12,851 bases of DNA, from contig JAPLNJ010001153.1 of NCBI GenBank assembly GCA_026692885.1, positions 1-12,851 of the forward strand. The letters run 5' to 3'. Every line of letters begins with the position of its first letter. Within the stretch, counting starts at the first letter, position 1. The translations under genes were made by a program, and so were the position numbers. Shown in pieces: positions 1 through 6,817 of the stretch. This DNA is from Planctomycetota bacterium (GTDB lineage Bacteria > Planctomycetota > Planctomycetia > Pirellulales > Pirellulaceae). The notes beneath the pieces are model-generated. The model saw only the letters and a list, made by a program, of their open reading frames with translations, was not told where the DNA came from and made no database searches.

Positions 1-10
1 CATGTCTGGT

Positions 11-200
11 CCCCATCCGGGCTTGCCCCGGTGGAATTGGGTTTCCTACACTACGCAGGCAGACGCCAGCCGTGCTGTCTTCCGCCGCCTCCCGCCCGCC
101 GCCTCCGGCGGCGGGCGGGAGGCGGCGGAAGAAGTGAGGCGATCGCGGACCCGTGGAGTAGTCCAGAAACCTCGCTCCACCGGGGCAAGCCCGGATGGGG
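11..200. repeat. Near-palindromic element of about 190 bp (MITE-like or REP-like)
   Basis: A perfect 25-bp inverted repeat (11-35 against 176-200) encloses a second perfect inverted repeat with 26-bp arms (78-103 against 107-132) and only a 3-nt loop. In the outer-arm register, positions 40-45 also pair with 166-171, so the element could fold almost end to end into one long hairpin. The inner arms consist almost entirely of G and C (CCGCC/GGCGG runs). No open frame in it looks like a protein and no terminal direct repeat is obvious. It is probably an interspersed non-autonomous repeat; a structured leader or terminator is possible but less likely. The pairing is seen directly, while mobility is inferred. 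Confidence 0.75.
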
Positions 201-250
201 GCGGAACGAAAACAGGACCATCCGTTTGACGCCCGACTCCCCAATTTTGC

Positions 251-295
251 GCCCCTCACCCCCGGCCCCTCTTTCCGAAGTACCGGGGCGAGGGG
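251..295 (+). repeat. Interspersed GC-rich repeat, copy 1
   Basis: This stretch (start GCCCCTCACC, end GTACCGGGGCGAGGGG) matches the reverse complement of 12716-12758 over nearly its whole length, with a few substitutions. The two copies are therefore one repeat family in opposite orientation at the two ends of the window. This copy has largely lost the central CCCCGG/CCGGGG hairpin of the other one. It lies outside any gene. I take it as an intergenic repeat of the kind that yields spurious peptides such as LAPVLRGEGWGEG. Confidence 0.7.
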
Positions 296-345
296 AAAAA
301 TGAGCACACACGTCTGCGTCCCCGTCATTCCTTGCCCGACTTTGC

Positions 346-363
346 CGCGGCCGCGAGGCCGCG
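346..363 (+). promoter_or_regulatory. Leader hairpin with GCGA tetraloop before the ABC ATPase gene
   Basis: CGCGGCC (346-352) pairs perfectly with GGCCGCG (357-363) across the four-base loop GCGA, which fits the stable GNRA class. The stem ends 2 nt before the Shine-Dalgarno AGGAG at 366-370, so in an mRNA it would sit next to the ribosome docking site. No U-run follows, so it is not an intrinsic terminator. Any regulatory role is inferred from position alone. Confidence 0.35.
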
Positions 364-365
364 TT

Positions 366-370
366 AGGAG
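366..370 (+). promoter_or_regulatory. Shine-Dalgarno site of the ABC ATPase gene
   Basis: AGGAG lies 12 nt before the ATG at 383. No comparable motif precedes the internal ATG at 512, so this site favours the longer 273-residue product. The spacing is longer than the usual 5-9 nt. Confidence 0.5.
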
Positions 371-382
371 TGAACCGAACCC

Positions 383-1204
383 ATGAGCCACGCCACAGTC
401 TTGACCACCCGCCAACTGCCCCGTAACGCGAACTCGGGCGGTTTGCTCGACAGTTTCCTGCCTGTCGCAGCAGCCCCGGCGGCGACAACCGCGAACACCC
501 CCAGCTCCGACATGCTGCTGGGTGCCAGGAAACTGTTCAAGAGCTATCGCAAAGGCAAACATATCATTCCCGTGCTGCGGGGCGTGGATTTTTCGGTCCG
601 GGTCGGCGAATTCGTGGCCGTGGTCGGGCAGAGCGGATCGGGCAAAAGCACCCTCTTGCACTTGCTCGGCACCTTGGATCAGCCGGACGCGGGGGAGATC
701 CATTTCGAAGGCAACCGCATCGACGACCTGCCAGCGGTGGCGCGCGATGTGCTGCGCAACAAGTACTTCGGGATGATCTTCCAGTTCTACCACCTGCTGC
801 CCGAGTTGACCGCCCTGGAAAATGTGCTGCTGCCGCGGATGATCGCCGACGGAGTCTTGCGCTATTGGCTCAAGAAACGGCAGCAAATCGAGCGGGCCGA
901 GCGTCTGTTGAACCTGGTCGGCCTCTCCCATCGCCTCACGCACCGACCCAAGGAACTGTCCGGCGGCGAGATGCAGCGGGCCGCCATCGCTCGAGCGCTG
1001 ATCGCCGAACCCCGGCTACTCTTCGCCGATGAACCCACCGGCAACCTGGACCAACAGACCGGGATGGAAATCATGAAATTGCTGCGAACCTTGAACGCCG
1101 AACAAAACCTCACTATAGTCATGGTGACTCACGACCAGGCCATTGCGGCACAAGCCGATCGGACCGTGCGGTTGGTCGAGGGTTTGGTGGAACGGGTGAG
1201 TTGA
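383..1204 (+). CDS. lolD: ABC transporter ATP-binding protein, LolD/MacB family
   Basis: A 273-residue nucleotide-binding subunit of a type VII (LolCDE/MacB/FtsX-like) ABC transporter. Members work at the inner face of the cytoplasmic membrane and drive lipoprotein release or another extrusion through an FtsX-like permease. Visible motifs are Walker [10 protein letters not shown] (82-90), Q-loop Gln134 in [10 protein letters not shown], signature [15 protein letters not shown] (192-206), Walker B LLFADEP (212-218) and H-loop His250 in [20 protein letters not shown] and the NLD D-loop are typical of LolD. An Ala/Pro-rich, poorly conserved-looking extension of 43 residues precedes the domain. 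A start at Met44 (512) would give the usual family length, but the Shine-Dalgarno AGGAG supports 383. No permease lies downstream, so the partner is probably left of the window. The family call is firm; the exact substrate is not known. Confidence 0.9.
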   Translation: MSHATVLTTRQLPRNANSGGLLDSFLPVAAAPAATTANTPSSDMLLGARKLFKSYRKGKHIIPVLRGVDFSVRVGEFVAVVGQSGSGKSTLLHLLGTLDQPDAGEIHFEGNRIDDLPAVARDVLRNKYFGMIFQFYHLLPELTALENVLLPRMIADGVLRYWLKKRQQIERAERLLNLVGLSHRLTHRPKELSGGEMQRAAIARALIAEPRLLFADEPTGNLDQQTGMEIMKLLRTLNAEQNLTIVMVTHDQAIAAQADRTVRLVEGLVERVS

Positions 1205-1238
1205 CGGTTCGCAGATCAGGGTCACCGATTACAGGGTG

Positions 1239-1294
1239 CAGAATTCGCCAGAATTCGGGAGTTCCTGGGCATTTCCGAACCCTTGCCGAATTCG
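1239..1294 (+). repeat. Small GAATTCG direct and inverted repeats in the leader of the aminotransferase gene
   Basis: CAGAATTCG occurs twice in tandem (1239-1247 and 1249-1257). GAATTCGG (1251-1258) is then a perfect inverted partner of CCGAATTC (1286-1293), leaving a 27-nt loop. A weak stem could form just before the Shine-Dalgarno site at 1301. The loop is long and there is no U-run, so this is neither a convincing terminator nor a known riboswitch. Confidence 0.3.
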
Positions 1295-1300
1295 CTTACC

Positions 1301-1305
1301 GGAGG
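1301..1305 (+). promoter_or_regulatory. Shine-Dalgarno site fixing the start of the aminotransferase
   Basis: GGAGG sits 5 nt before the ATG at 1311. The frame is open back to an ATG at 1236, but that start has no such site and would add 25 residues unlike the family, so 1311 is preferred. Confidence 0.8.
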
Positions 1306-1310
1306 CAAAC

Positions 1311-2168
1311 ATGGGCTTGAAAGTCTACATCAGCGGCACGCTGTACGACAAAGCAGATGCCAAGATCAGCGTTTACGATCACGGACTATTGTATGGCGAC
1401 GGCGTGTTCGAAGGCCTGCGAGTTTACGGCGGCCGCGTCTTCCGCCTGGACGAGCATCTGGAACGCCTCTGGAACTCGGCCAAAGCCATCTGGCTGCAGA
1501 TCCCCATCTCGCGCGACGAGCTGGCCCAGGCCGTGCGAGACACCGTCCAGGTGAACCAGCTCGACGACGGCTACGTGCGTCTGGTCGTGACCCGCGGCGC
1601 CGGCAGCCTGGGGCTGGACCCTAACAAGACCAGCCACCCGCAGGTGATCGTCATTGCCGATACTATCACGCTGTATCCGGCCGAGTACTACGAGAACGGC
1701 CTGCAGATCGTCACGGTCAGCACCGTGCGCAACCATCCGGCGGCGCTCAGCCCGCGGATCAAGTCGCTGAACTACCTGAACAACATCCTGGCCAAGATCG
1801 AAGGCCTGCAGGCCGGGTGCGTGGAAGCCTTGATGCTGAACCACAAAGGCGAGGTGTCGGAGTGCACGGGTGACAACATCTTCCTGGTGTCCAAGGGCAC
1901 GCTGCTCACACCCTCGATCGACTCCGGGATTCTCGAAGGCATCACGCGGGCCGTGGTCATCGAGTTGGCTGTTAAAGTCGGGATCCCGGTGCGCGAGATC
2001 CCGCTGACCAAGCACGATGTGTATATCGCGGACGAGGTTTTCCTGACCGGCAGCGCCGCCGAGATCGTGCCCGTGGTCAAAGTCGACAGCCGCCCCATCG
2101 GCGACGGCAAACCCGGCCCCATCACCCGCCAGTTGCTGAAACTGTTCCACGAGGTCACGCGGAGTTAG
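1311..2168 (+). CDS. ilvE: Branched-chain amino acid aminotransferase (PLP fold-type IV)
   Basis: A 285-residue cytosolic transaminase. The family interconverts Leu/Ile/Val and their 2-oxo acids with 2-oxoglutarate/glutamate. The N-terminal block VYDHGLLYGDGVFEGLRVYG (21-40) is the classic fold-type IV signature. Lys151 in PRIKSLNYLNN is the expected PLP-Schiff-base lysine, and Glu184 in EVSECTGDNIFLV is the glutamate that contacts the PLP ring nitrogen. GILEGITR (207-214) matches the phosphate-binding loop. Length and motif spacing are normal for IlvE. D-amino-acid transaminases and aminodeoxychorismate lyases share the fold. The TRGAGSLGLDP segment (94-104) looks more like BCAT than either, but substrate specificity cannot be proved by eye. 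The stop is 25 bp before the DUF1611 gene, which suggests one transcript. Confidence 0.88.
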   Translation: MGLKVYISGTLYDKADAKISVYDHGLLYGDGVFEGLRVYGGRVFRLDEHLERLWNSAKAIWLQIPISRDELAQAVRDTVQVNQLDDGYVRLVVTRGAGSLGLDPNKTSHPQVIVIADTITLYPAEYYENGLQIVTVSTVRNHPAALSPRIKSLNYLNNILAKIEGLQAGCVEALMLNHKGEVSECTGDNIFLVSKGTLLTPSIDSGILEGITRAVVIELAVKVGIPVREIPLTKHDVYIADEVFLTGSAAEIVPVVKVDSRPIGDGKPGPITRQLLKLFHEVTRS

Positions 2169-2193
2169 CAACGGGCGTTGGAACACACCGAGC

Positions 2194-3252
2194 ATGACAC
2201 GCCGCTTTGTGATTCTTACCGAAGGCCACAGTAACCCCATCACGGCCAAGACGGCGGCTTGCGTCATCCGCTATCGCCCGGCAGAAGTGGTGGCCTTGTT
2301 GGACAGTACCCAACGCGGCCAGACCAGCCGCGAACTGCTGGGCGTCGGCCAGGTGCCTGTGATCAGTAGCCTGGAGGAAGTGCCGGACGCGAATCACCTG
2401 CTGATCGGCATCGCCGCTCCTGGCGGCAGGATTCCACCCGCTTGGCGCAGCATCATTCTTTCGGCGATCCAACGCGGCATACACGTCGTGTCCGGGATGC
2501 ACGAGTTCCTGGCCGACGATCCTGAGTTCTCGCGAGCGGCTCAGCAGCAGAACGTCAAGCTGTGGGACGTCCGCAACAATCGCCAGCAGCATATCGCTCG
2601 CGGCCTGGGGCTTCGCGAAGCCTGCCTGCGGATTCTCACCGTGGGCCATGATTGCAGTTGCGGCAAAATGGTCACGGCCGTCGAGGTGTCCGGCGCCCTG
2701 AAGCGACGCGGCGTGGACGCCAAGTTCGGAGCCACCGGCCAGACCGGCATCATCGTCGAAGGCGACGGCTATCCGATCGATTGCATGGTGGCCGATTTCG
2801 TCAGCGGCGCGGCCGAGCAGTTGGTGCTGGACCACCAGCATCACGAAGTGCTGCTGATCGAGGGCCAGGGCAGCCTGGCGCATCCGTCGTTTTCCGGGGT
2901 GACGTTGAGTCTCTTGCACGGCAGCCAGCCGCACGCCTTGATCTTGTGTTATGAAGCGGGGCGGACGGCGATGCACAATCTCGAACACGTGCCCCTGCCC
3001 CCGTTGTCCAAGTTCAAGGAGTGGAACGAGGTCCTGGGCGGGATTGGGCGTCCGTGTCCGGTGATCGGCATCTCAATGAACAGCCGCCGCTTATCGTCCG
3101 AGGCGGCCGAGGACGAACGCCGTCGTGTGCGTGACGAATTCGGCCTGCCGGTCTGCGATGTTTTCCGCCATGGTCCGGACGAGTTGGCCGAGGCCGTGTT
3201 GCAGTTGTGGCAGGCGCGGTGTACCACGGGCTCCCTTCCCGAACGAGCTTGA
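2194..3252 (+). CDS. DUF1611 family protein (P-loop-like; possibly DgcN-type N-acetyltransferase)
   Basis: A 352-residue soluble protein of the DUF1611 family. Residues 1-135 form a Rossmann-like half (VILTEGHSNPITAKTA near the start, HVVSGMHEFLADDPEF at 97-112). The second half opens with a P-loop-like ILTVGHDCSCGKMVTAVEV (147-165), followed by GATGQTGIIVEGDGYPIDCM (179-198) and LLIEGQGSLAHPSFSGVTLS (220-239), all characteristic of the family. From memory, NCBI names some members DgcN, a D-glutamate N-acetyltransferase of bacterial D-amino-acid catabolism; whether that applies here is open. No good Shine-Dalgarno precedes the ATG, which fits translational coupling to ilvE. The last ten residues (343-352, CTTGSLPERA) run into sequence that reads better as the opposite-strand fragment, so the native C-terminus may have been altered by a rearrangement. 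Confidence 0.82.
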   Translation: MTRRFVILTEGHSNPITAKTAACVIRYRPAEVVALLDSTQRGQTSRELLGVGQVPVISSLEEVPDANHLLIGIAAPGGRIPPAWRSIILSAIQRGIHVVSGMHEFLADDPEFSRAAQQQNVKLWDVRNNRQQHIARGLGLREACLRILTVGHDCSCGKMVTAVEVSGALKRRGVDAKFGATGQTGIIVEGDGYPIDCMVADFVSGAAEQLVLDHQHHEVLLIEGQGSLAHPSFSGVTLSLLHGSQPHALILCYEAGRTAMHNLEHVPLPPLSKFKEWNEVLGGIGRPCPVIGISMNSRRLSSEAAEDERRRVRDEFGLPVCDVFRHGPDELAEAVLQLWQARCTTGSLPERA

Positions 3253-3502
3253 AGTGGCACGCCTTGGTCGTAGGGCTGTCCTGCTGCGACATCCACTCGG
3301 CGAAGATCATGTTCCGCCAGAGCTGGTAGTACAGCCGTTTGCCGCTCTTGGCCTTCGCCACGTCGAGCGTAAGGCCGTGCTCCTTAGCCCAACCATCGAC
3401 CGCCTGGGCCCCCGCCCGAATCATCCGCTGCGGATTAGCGAGGACGATGAGCTTCTCGCCCTTGAGGGGGTTCAGTTGGTCAATGCCGGTCCTGGTATTC
3501 AT
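3014..3502 (-). pseudogene. Unrecognised coding fragment, 3' end lost at a junction
   Basis: The minus-strand frame from ATG 3502 to a stop at 3014 encodes 162 residues. Residues 1-94 look like genuine protein: an ordered run such as KLIVLANPQRMIRAGAQAV (17-35), then YYQLWRNMIFAEWMSQQDSP (58-77) and CHFKLVREGSPWY (82-94). After about residue 95 (near 3222) it turns into low-complexity Arg/Pro/Thr sequence that is only the antisense of the DUF1611 gene. The real part therefore probably spans about 3222-3502 and has lost its own stop. The frame also stays open upstream of the ATG for 20 codons (VRRGSDEEGKPKKRQRK) to a stop at 3563-3565. I do not recognise the family. It follows the 228-residue gene in the same direction with a 68-bp gap. 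Confidence 0.4.
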
Positions 3503-3570
3503 TTTACGCTGTCGCTTCTTCGGCTTGCCCTCTTCATCACTGCCACGACGGACACAGATATGCTACCGCT

Positions 3571-4257
3571 CTAGCGAGCCACACGCATCCAGGGTCGAAA
3601 CGGATGCAGCAGGGCCGCACACTTGCCGGTGTTGTCCGGGCCGCTTGCATCTAGGGTGAACGACGTGCCGACGAGGACGTCAAGCCAGTGCCAAGCGGTG
3701 GGCGACCCGTCGAGTGCCCGCAAAGCATCTGAAAACCCGTCGAAGTCCGTGCTGGCGGCCAGGCGGGAGAGAATGCCGTCACGCCGTTCATACCGCTTCG
3801 GCCGCAAGTGGCGTGATTCCACGTCGAACAGCAACCACTCAAAGCGTGAGCCGCCCCCCAGAACTCCACAGTCCACATAGATCTGCATGTTGCTGCCGAT
3901 TGCCTCACGGGCTTGCTCAATGGCCGTCACCAGCGGCGTATTGGCCAGTGTGACAAAGCGGTGCCAGAACCAACTCTTGTTCATGACCTCGTTGGCACGC
4001 CCGCCACCCGCCTGGAGCACACCCTTCTCGACGTTGAAACCGACAAAGACGTGACCGGGATCGACCCACTCTTCGCTCGTGGTGAACATCGCCTTACCAT
4101 ATCGAAACGCCGCCTTTTCCTGCGTCGGTGACAACCACCAGTGCGGCGAGTGTTCCACGTCGAAGCGGTTGTAGGGCAGGACATGGAAGCGGGGGAAGTA
4201 GGTCGTCCGCAGGCTCGCGATCGCGTCTTGGATCGTCTCGTGGGGTAGGTTTAACAT
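3571..4257 (-). CDS. Hypothetical protein, 228 residues, tryptophan-rich
   Basis: I do not recognise this family. The start at 4257 is chosen because AGGAG lies 7 nt upstream; the frame is open back to 4416, but the extra 53 residues are Arg-rich and overlap the end of the oxidoreductase gene. The product is soluble, with no signal peptide or membrane segment. It is rich in aromatic residues: PYNRFDVEHSPHWWLSP (28-44), SEEWVDPGHVFVGFNVEKG (61-79), NKSWFWHRF (93-101), RFEWLLFDVE (138-147) and HPFRPWMRVAR at the C-terminus. A Gly-rich GVLGGGSRFEW turn (131-141) follows QIYVDCG. The alternation of polar and aromatic residues suggests a mostly beta fold. It is the last intact gene of the minus-strand run, 65 bp after the oxidoreductase. 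No function is proposed. Confidence 0.7.
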   Translation of the reverse strand: MLNLPHETIQDAIASLRTTYFPRFHVLPYNRFDVEHSPHWWLSPTQEKAAFRYGKAMFTTSEEWVDPGHVFVGFNVEKGVLQAGGGRANEVMNKSWFWHRFVTLANTPLVTAIEQAREAIGSNMQIYVDCGVLGGGSRFEWLLFDVESRHLRPKRYERRDGILSRLAASTDFDGFSDALRALDGSPTAWHWLDVLVGTSFTLDASGPDNTGKCAALLHPFRPWMRVAR

Positions 4258-4264
4258 CGTCAAT

Positions 4265-4269
4265 CTCCT
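4265..4269 (-). promoter_or_regulatory. Shine-Dalgarno site fixing the start of the 228-residue protein
   Basis: On the minus strand AGGAG precedes the ATG at 4257 by 7 nt. It is the only well-spaced site near any candidate start in this frame and rules in the shorter product. Confidence 0.75.
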
Positions 4270-4322
4270 GGTTTCACATCTCCCGCTACGACGGATACGC
4301 GTCAGCTTCATGGATGTGCGGC

Positions 4323-5738
4323 TCAACAGTTGGGCAGGTACGCTCCCAGGTCCTTCAGCCGACGCTGCAATTCGGCGGCGGAAACAGCCCGTGTATCGCA
4401 GCCTTGCTGGGCACAAATCGCCGCGGCGACACCAATCGCCTGGCCGGTGATGAAACAGCCCGGCATGACGCGGATCGAACTCTGCATGTACCGATCCGTA
4501 CTGACGCAGCGGCCGGCCACCAGCACGTTGGTCAGCTTCCGCGGCACCAGGCAGCGGTACGGGATGCCGTAGCTCTCGCCCTTGCCGTACCGGAGCTTCT
4601 TGAAGTCCTCGGCGTACCGCTCGTAGCTGGCCAGGTCGGGCTTCGCAGCGTGGATGTCCACCGGGTAGCTGTAACGGCCGATCTCGTCCGGGAAGACGGC
4701 CCGCGACTCGAAGTCTTTCAGATTCAGCACGTAGTCGCCCAGTACCCGCCGGCTTTCACGGGCACCGAGATGCGAGGCGGTCGCCACCAACTCCATCTGC
4801 TCGAAGCCCTTGAGGTACTTCTTGTAGTAGCGTTCGTATTCCAACAGCGACTTGCGGGCTCCGAGCAGGGCCTGGGTGATGGACCGCTCGTCCGTCGAGT
4901 CCAGGCCGAAGGTGTGCCCGATGTTGCCGCCGCCTGTGTGCTCGCCGACGCGGAACATGCCTGGCAGGTGCCGGTCCTCGTGCGTGAAGACCTTGTCGCG
5001 GAAGGCGTCTTCCAGGCGGCTCTCTCCGCTGCCCAGTCCGCCCTTGTTGACCGCCGGCCAGTCGATGTCGGCCCACAGGCTGCATAGAGTCCCGGCCATC
5101 ATGTTGCCCTGTTCGTCGCCCTTCTCGAACGGGGCCCCGGCCCAAGCCGCCAGGTCGCCATCGCCGGTGCAGTCGAGGAATACCCGAGCCTTAACGGCGA
5201 ACAGCCCGCTTTTGCCCGACAGGACGGCCACCGAGACCTTGCCGGCGTCGGACTCGACAGCGATGAGCTGGGCGTGGAACAGGAACTGGACTTTCGCCTC
5301 CACGAGCAGCTCGTCGTACACGCGTTTGAGCACTTCGGCCCGAATCGTCACGTCGCTGCCTGGCCCCGTGCCACCGTTTTCCTTGAGCCGCCGTTGGATG
5401 TCGTCCCCAATGCCACCGGCCAGCATGTGGACACCGTCGGTGAACTGCATGAACAGCGGCAACATGCCCGCGGTTCCCATGCCGCCCAGACAGGTATTGC
5501 GTTCCGCGAGGAACACGCGGGCTCCTTGCCGGGCCGCGGCTACGGCCGCCGCGACGCCCGCCGGCCCGCCGCCAGCCACGAACACGTCTACCTCGTGGCG
5601 GACCGTGATGCGTCGTTGGAAGACAAGTTCCTCGCCTGGCGACTCTGCCGTACGCCCGCGATCGGCAATGGAACTGAGCCCGCCTATGGCCGCCGCGGCG
5701 ACCGATCCCCTCAGAAAATCCCTGCGATTCGACGACAT
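4323..5738 (-). CDS. Tat-exported FAD-dependent oxidoreductase (FAD_oxidored family)
   Basis: A 471-residue flavoprotein with an N-terminal twin-arginine signal: SSNRRDFLRGSVAAAAIGGL (2-21), then a short polar stretch. It is probably exported folded with its cofactor. The dinucleotide-binding motif is VAGGGPAGVAAAVAAARQG (54-72), with the acidic ribose-binding Glu79 in FLAER. CTGDGDLAAWAG (190-201) and the C-terminal LVAGRCVSTDRYMQSSIRVM (406-425), GCFITGQAIGVAAAICA (427-443) are typical of the PF12831-type FAD oxidoreductases abundant in Planctomycetota. Substrate is unknown for most members and nothing here reveals it. AGGAG lies 7 nt before the start. The gene begins 18 bp after the stop of the pRiA4b ORF-3-like gene, so it is probably co-transcribed, although an exported redox enzyme is an odd partner for a helicase operon. 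Confidence 0.87.
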   Translation of the reverse strand: MSSNRRDFLRGSVAAAAIGGLSSIADRGRTAESPGEELVFQRRITVRHEVDVFVAGGGPAGVAAAVAAARQGARVFLAERNTCLGGMGTAGMLPLFMQFTDGVHMLAGGIGDDIQRRLKENGGTGPGSDVTIRAEVLKRVYDELLVEAKVQFLFHAQLIAVESDAGKVSVAVLSGKSGLFAVKARVFLDCTGDGDLAAWAGAPFEKGDEQGNMMAGTLCSLWADIDWPAVNKGGLGSGESRLEDAFRDKVFTHEDRHLPGMFRVGEHTGGGNIGHTFGLDSTDERSITQALLGARKSLLEYERYYKKYLKGFEQMELVATASHLGARESRRVLGDYVLNLKDFESRAVFPDEIGRYSYPVDIHAAKPDLASYERYAEDFKKLRYGKGESYGIPYRCLVPRKLTNVLVAGRCVSTDRYMQSSIRVMPGCFITGQAIGVAAAICAQQGCDTRAVSAAELQRRLKDLGAYLPNC

Positions 5739-5745
5739 GGTGTTT

Positions 5746-5750
5746 CTCCT
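5746..5750 (-). promoter_or_regulatory. Shine-Dalgarno site of the FAD oxidoreductase
   Basis: AGGAG on the minus strand lies 7 nt before the ATG at 5738 and within the 18-bp gap after the preceding stop. It supports the start that includes the complete Tat signal. Confidence 0.75.
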
Positions 5751-5756
5751 GCGTGC

Positions 5757-6740
5757 CTACTTCATGCTCCGCCAATCCGGCAGGCCCTTCCACATACTCT
5801 TCGTCGCCGTGGTCGCATCAAACTCATCGGGGTCGAACCACCCCTCCGCCCATTCCAGCGTCCCCACGCGTTCCTTGTGGTCCCGGTCCTTGATCGTCTT
5901 CAGGAACTCCGCATAGCCCCACACGCCGCCCACATCCTCCGGTGGGCAGGCACGCTCGCCCTCCACGCACAGTGGGTACTTTTGACCTTTCGCCGGTTTG
6001 GGGCTCCCCTCGAACAAGATCTCGTGTTCCCACCTATCGCCGAAGTCGTATTTGTACAGGAACTGAAACCGTTCTTTGCCGTTGGGCACGATGTCGCTGA
6101 ACAGAGTGATGGTGGAGTCCTTGCAGTTCATCTCCTCGAAGCTCTCCTCCATGAGCTGCGGATCGGCGTAAGGCTGACCGTTGATGTCGAAGCGGTGCAG
6201 GTGCGAGTTTGTCCAGCCCATCGCCGTCTGGATGTATTCGTGGAGCTTGTCGAGCGTGCAGTCCTTGACCTGAATCCGCCGCCAAATCAACGGCTTGACG
6301 CCAATCAGCGTGATTTTCAGCTGGTACAGCAGGCCGGTGGGCTTCTTCTTCCTGGCCTGGGCCCGCCATAGCGGCATCAGGACGTCGCGGTGGACGTCGT
6401 ACAGCAGCTTTTTCGCGGCACCCAGCATCGCGGCTGGCGGCTCGGGCTTCGCTGCCAGTAACGACTCGGTTAGAGCGATGACCATGTTCAGGGCCTCGGC
6501 CACCGTGAACTTGCCAGACCTGCCGACTAGCTTCTTTCGCAGCTCGGGCGAAAGGGCCGTCAGACCGGCCACCGTGGCCCGTTCCGTCTTGTCCAGGGGA
6601 AACGGCACCAGAGGCTTGGTCTCGATCCCCGCTTGCTGGATGACCGCGAGTGCCTTGGCTACGTGGTCGGTGATGCCAGCTACCTCGCGGGCAAAGATCT
6701 GGGCTAGGATGTCATCGTTGGATTGTTTCTTTCGGGTCAT
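5757..6740 (-). CDS. Plasmid pRiA4b ORF-3 family protein
   Basis: A 327-residue protein whose C-terminal part (about 137-309) is a pRiA4b ORF-3-like domain (PF07929; also named IS1096 element passenger TnpR family). It shows LLYQLKITLIGVKPLIWRRI (137-156), LDKLHEYIQTAMGWTNSHLH (163-182), the hallmark YDFGDRWEHEI (231-241) and CPPEDVGGVWGYAEFL (265-280). The biochemical role of the family is unknown; members are frequent on plasmids, near transposons and in accessory islands. Residues 1-130 form an extra N-terminal region that looks alpha-helical and has no motif I recognise. A moderate Shine-Dalgarno AGGA lies 9 nt before the ATG. The gene follows the 107-residue gene by 77 bp and precedes the FAD oxidoreductase by 18 bp. 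Confidence 0.87.
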   Translation of the reverse strand: MTRKKQSNDDILAQIFAREVAGITDHVAKALAVIQQAGIETKPLVPFPLDKTERATVAGLTALSPELRKKLVGRSGKFTVAEALNMVIALTESLLAAKPEPPAAMLGAAKKLLYDVHRDVLMPLWRAQARKKKPTGLLYQLKITLIGVKPLIWRRIQVKDCTLDKLHEYIQTAMGWTNSHLHRFDINGQPYADPQLMEESFEEMNCKDSTITLFSDIVPNGKERFQFLYKYDFGDRWEHEILFEGSPKPAKGQKYPLCVEGERACPPEDVGGVWGYAEFLKTIKDRDHKERVGTLEWAEGWFDPDEFDATTATKSMWKGLPDWRSMK

Positions 6741-6817
6741 TGGCCGTTGTCCTGTCCTGCGATCGCACGGCTACCGATGTCTGGTGTTCTTGACGCCCAC
6801 CAGCAATGCGAGCCGCT

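Noticed and set aside
226..254. TTGACG as a -35 box for the ABC ATPase gene
   Set aside because: No -10-like hexamer lies 16-18 bp downstream.
51..488. A 145-codon minus-strand open frame across the left leader
   Set aside because: It is made mostly of the palindromic and interspersed repeats and overlaps the ABC ATPase start. It has Arg/Gly-rich low-complexity composition and no ribosome site.
1201..1232. TTGACG followed by GATTAC as a sigma-70-like promoter for the aminotransferase
   Set aside because: The spacing is 20 bp and the -10 match is poor. The hexamer overlaps the stop of the preceding gene and could occur by chance.
1386..2267. A 293-codon open frame on the minus strand (and a similar one at 2155-2988)
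   Set aside because: Both are antisense to the aminotransferase and DUF1611 genes, which carry clear family motifs. The antisense products show His/Asp/Val-rich shadow composition.
4128..5087. Plus-strand open frames across the FAD oxidoreductase and pRiA4b ORF-3-like genes (4128-5087, 4852-5916, 5274-6371)
   Set aside because: They are antisense shadows; the minus-strand products have strong domain motifs and ribosome sites.
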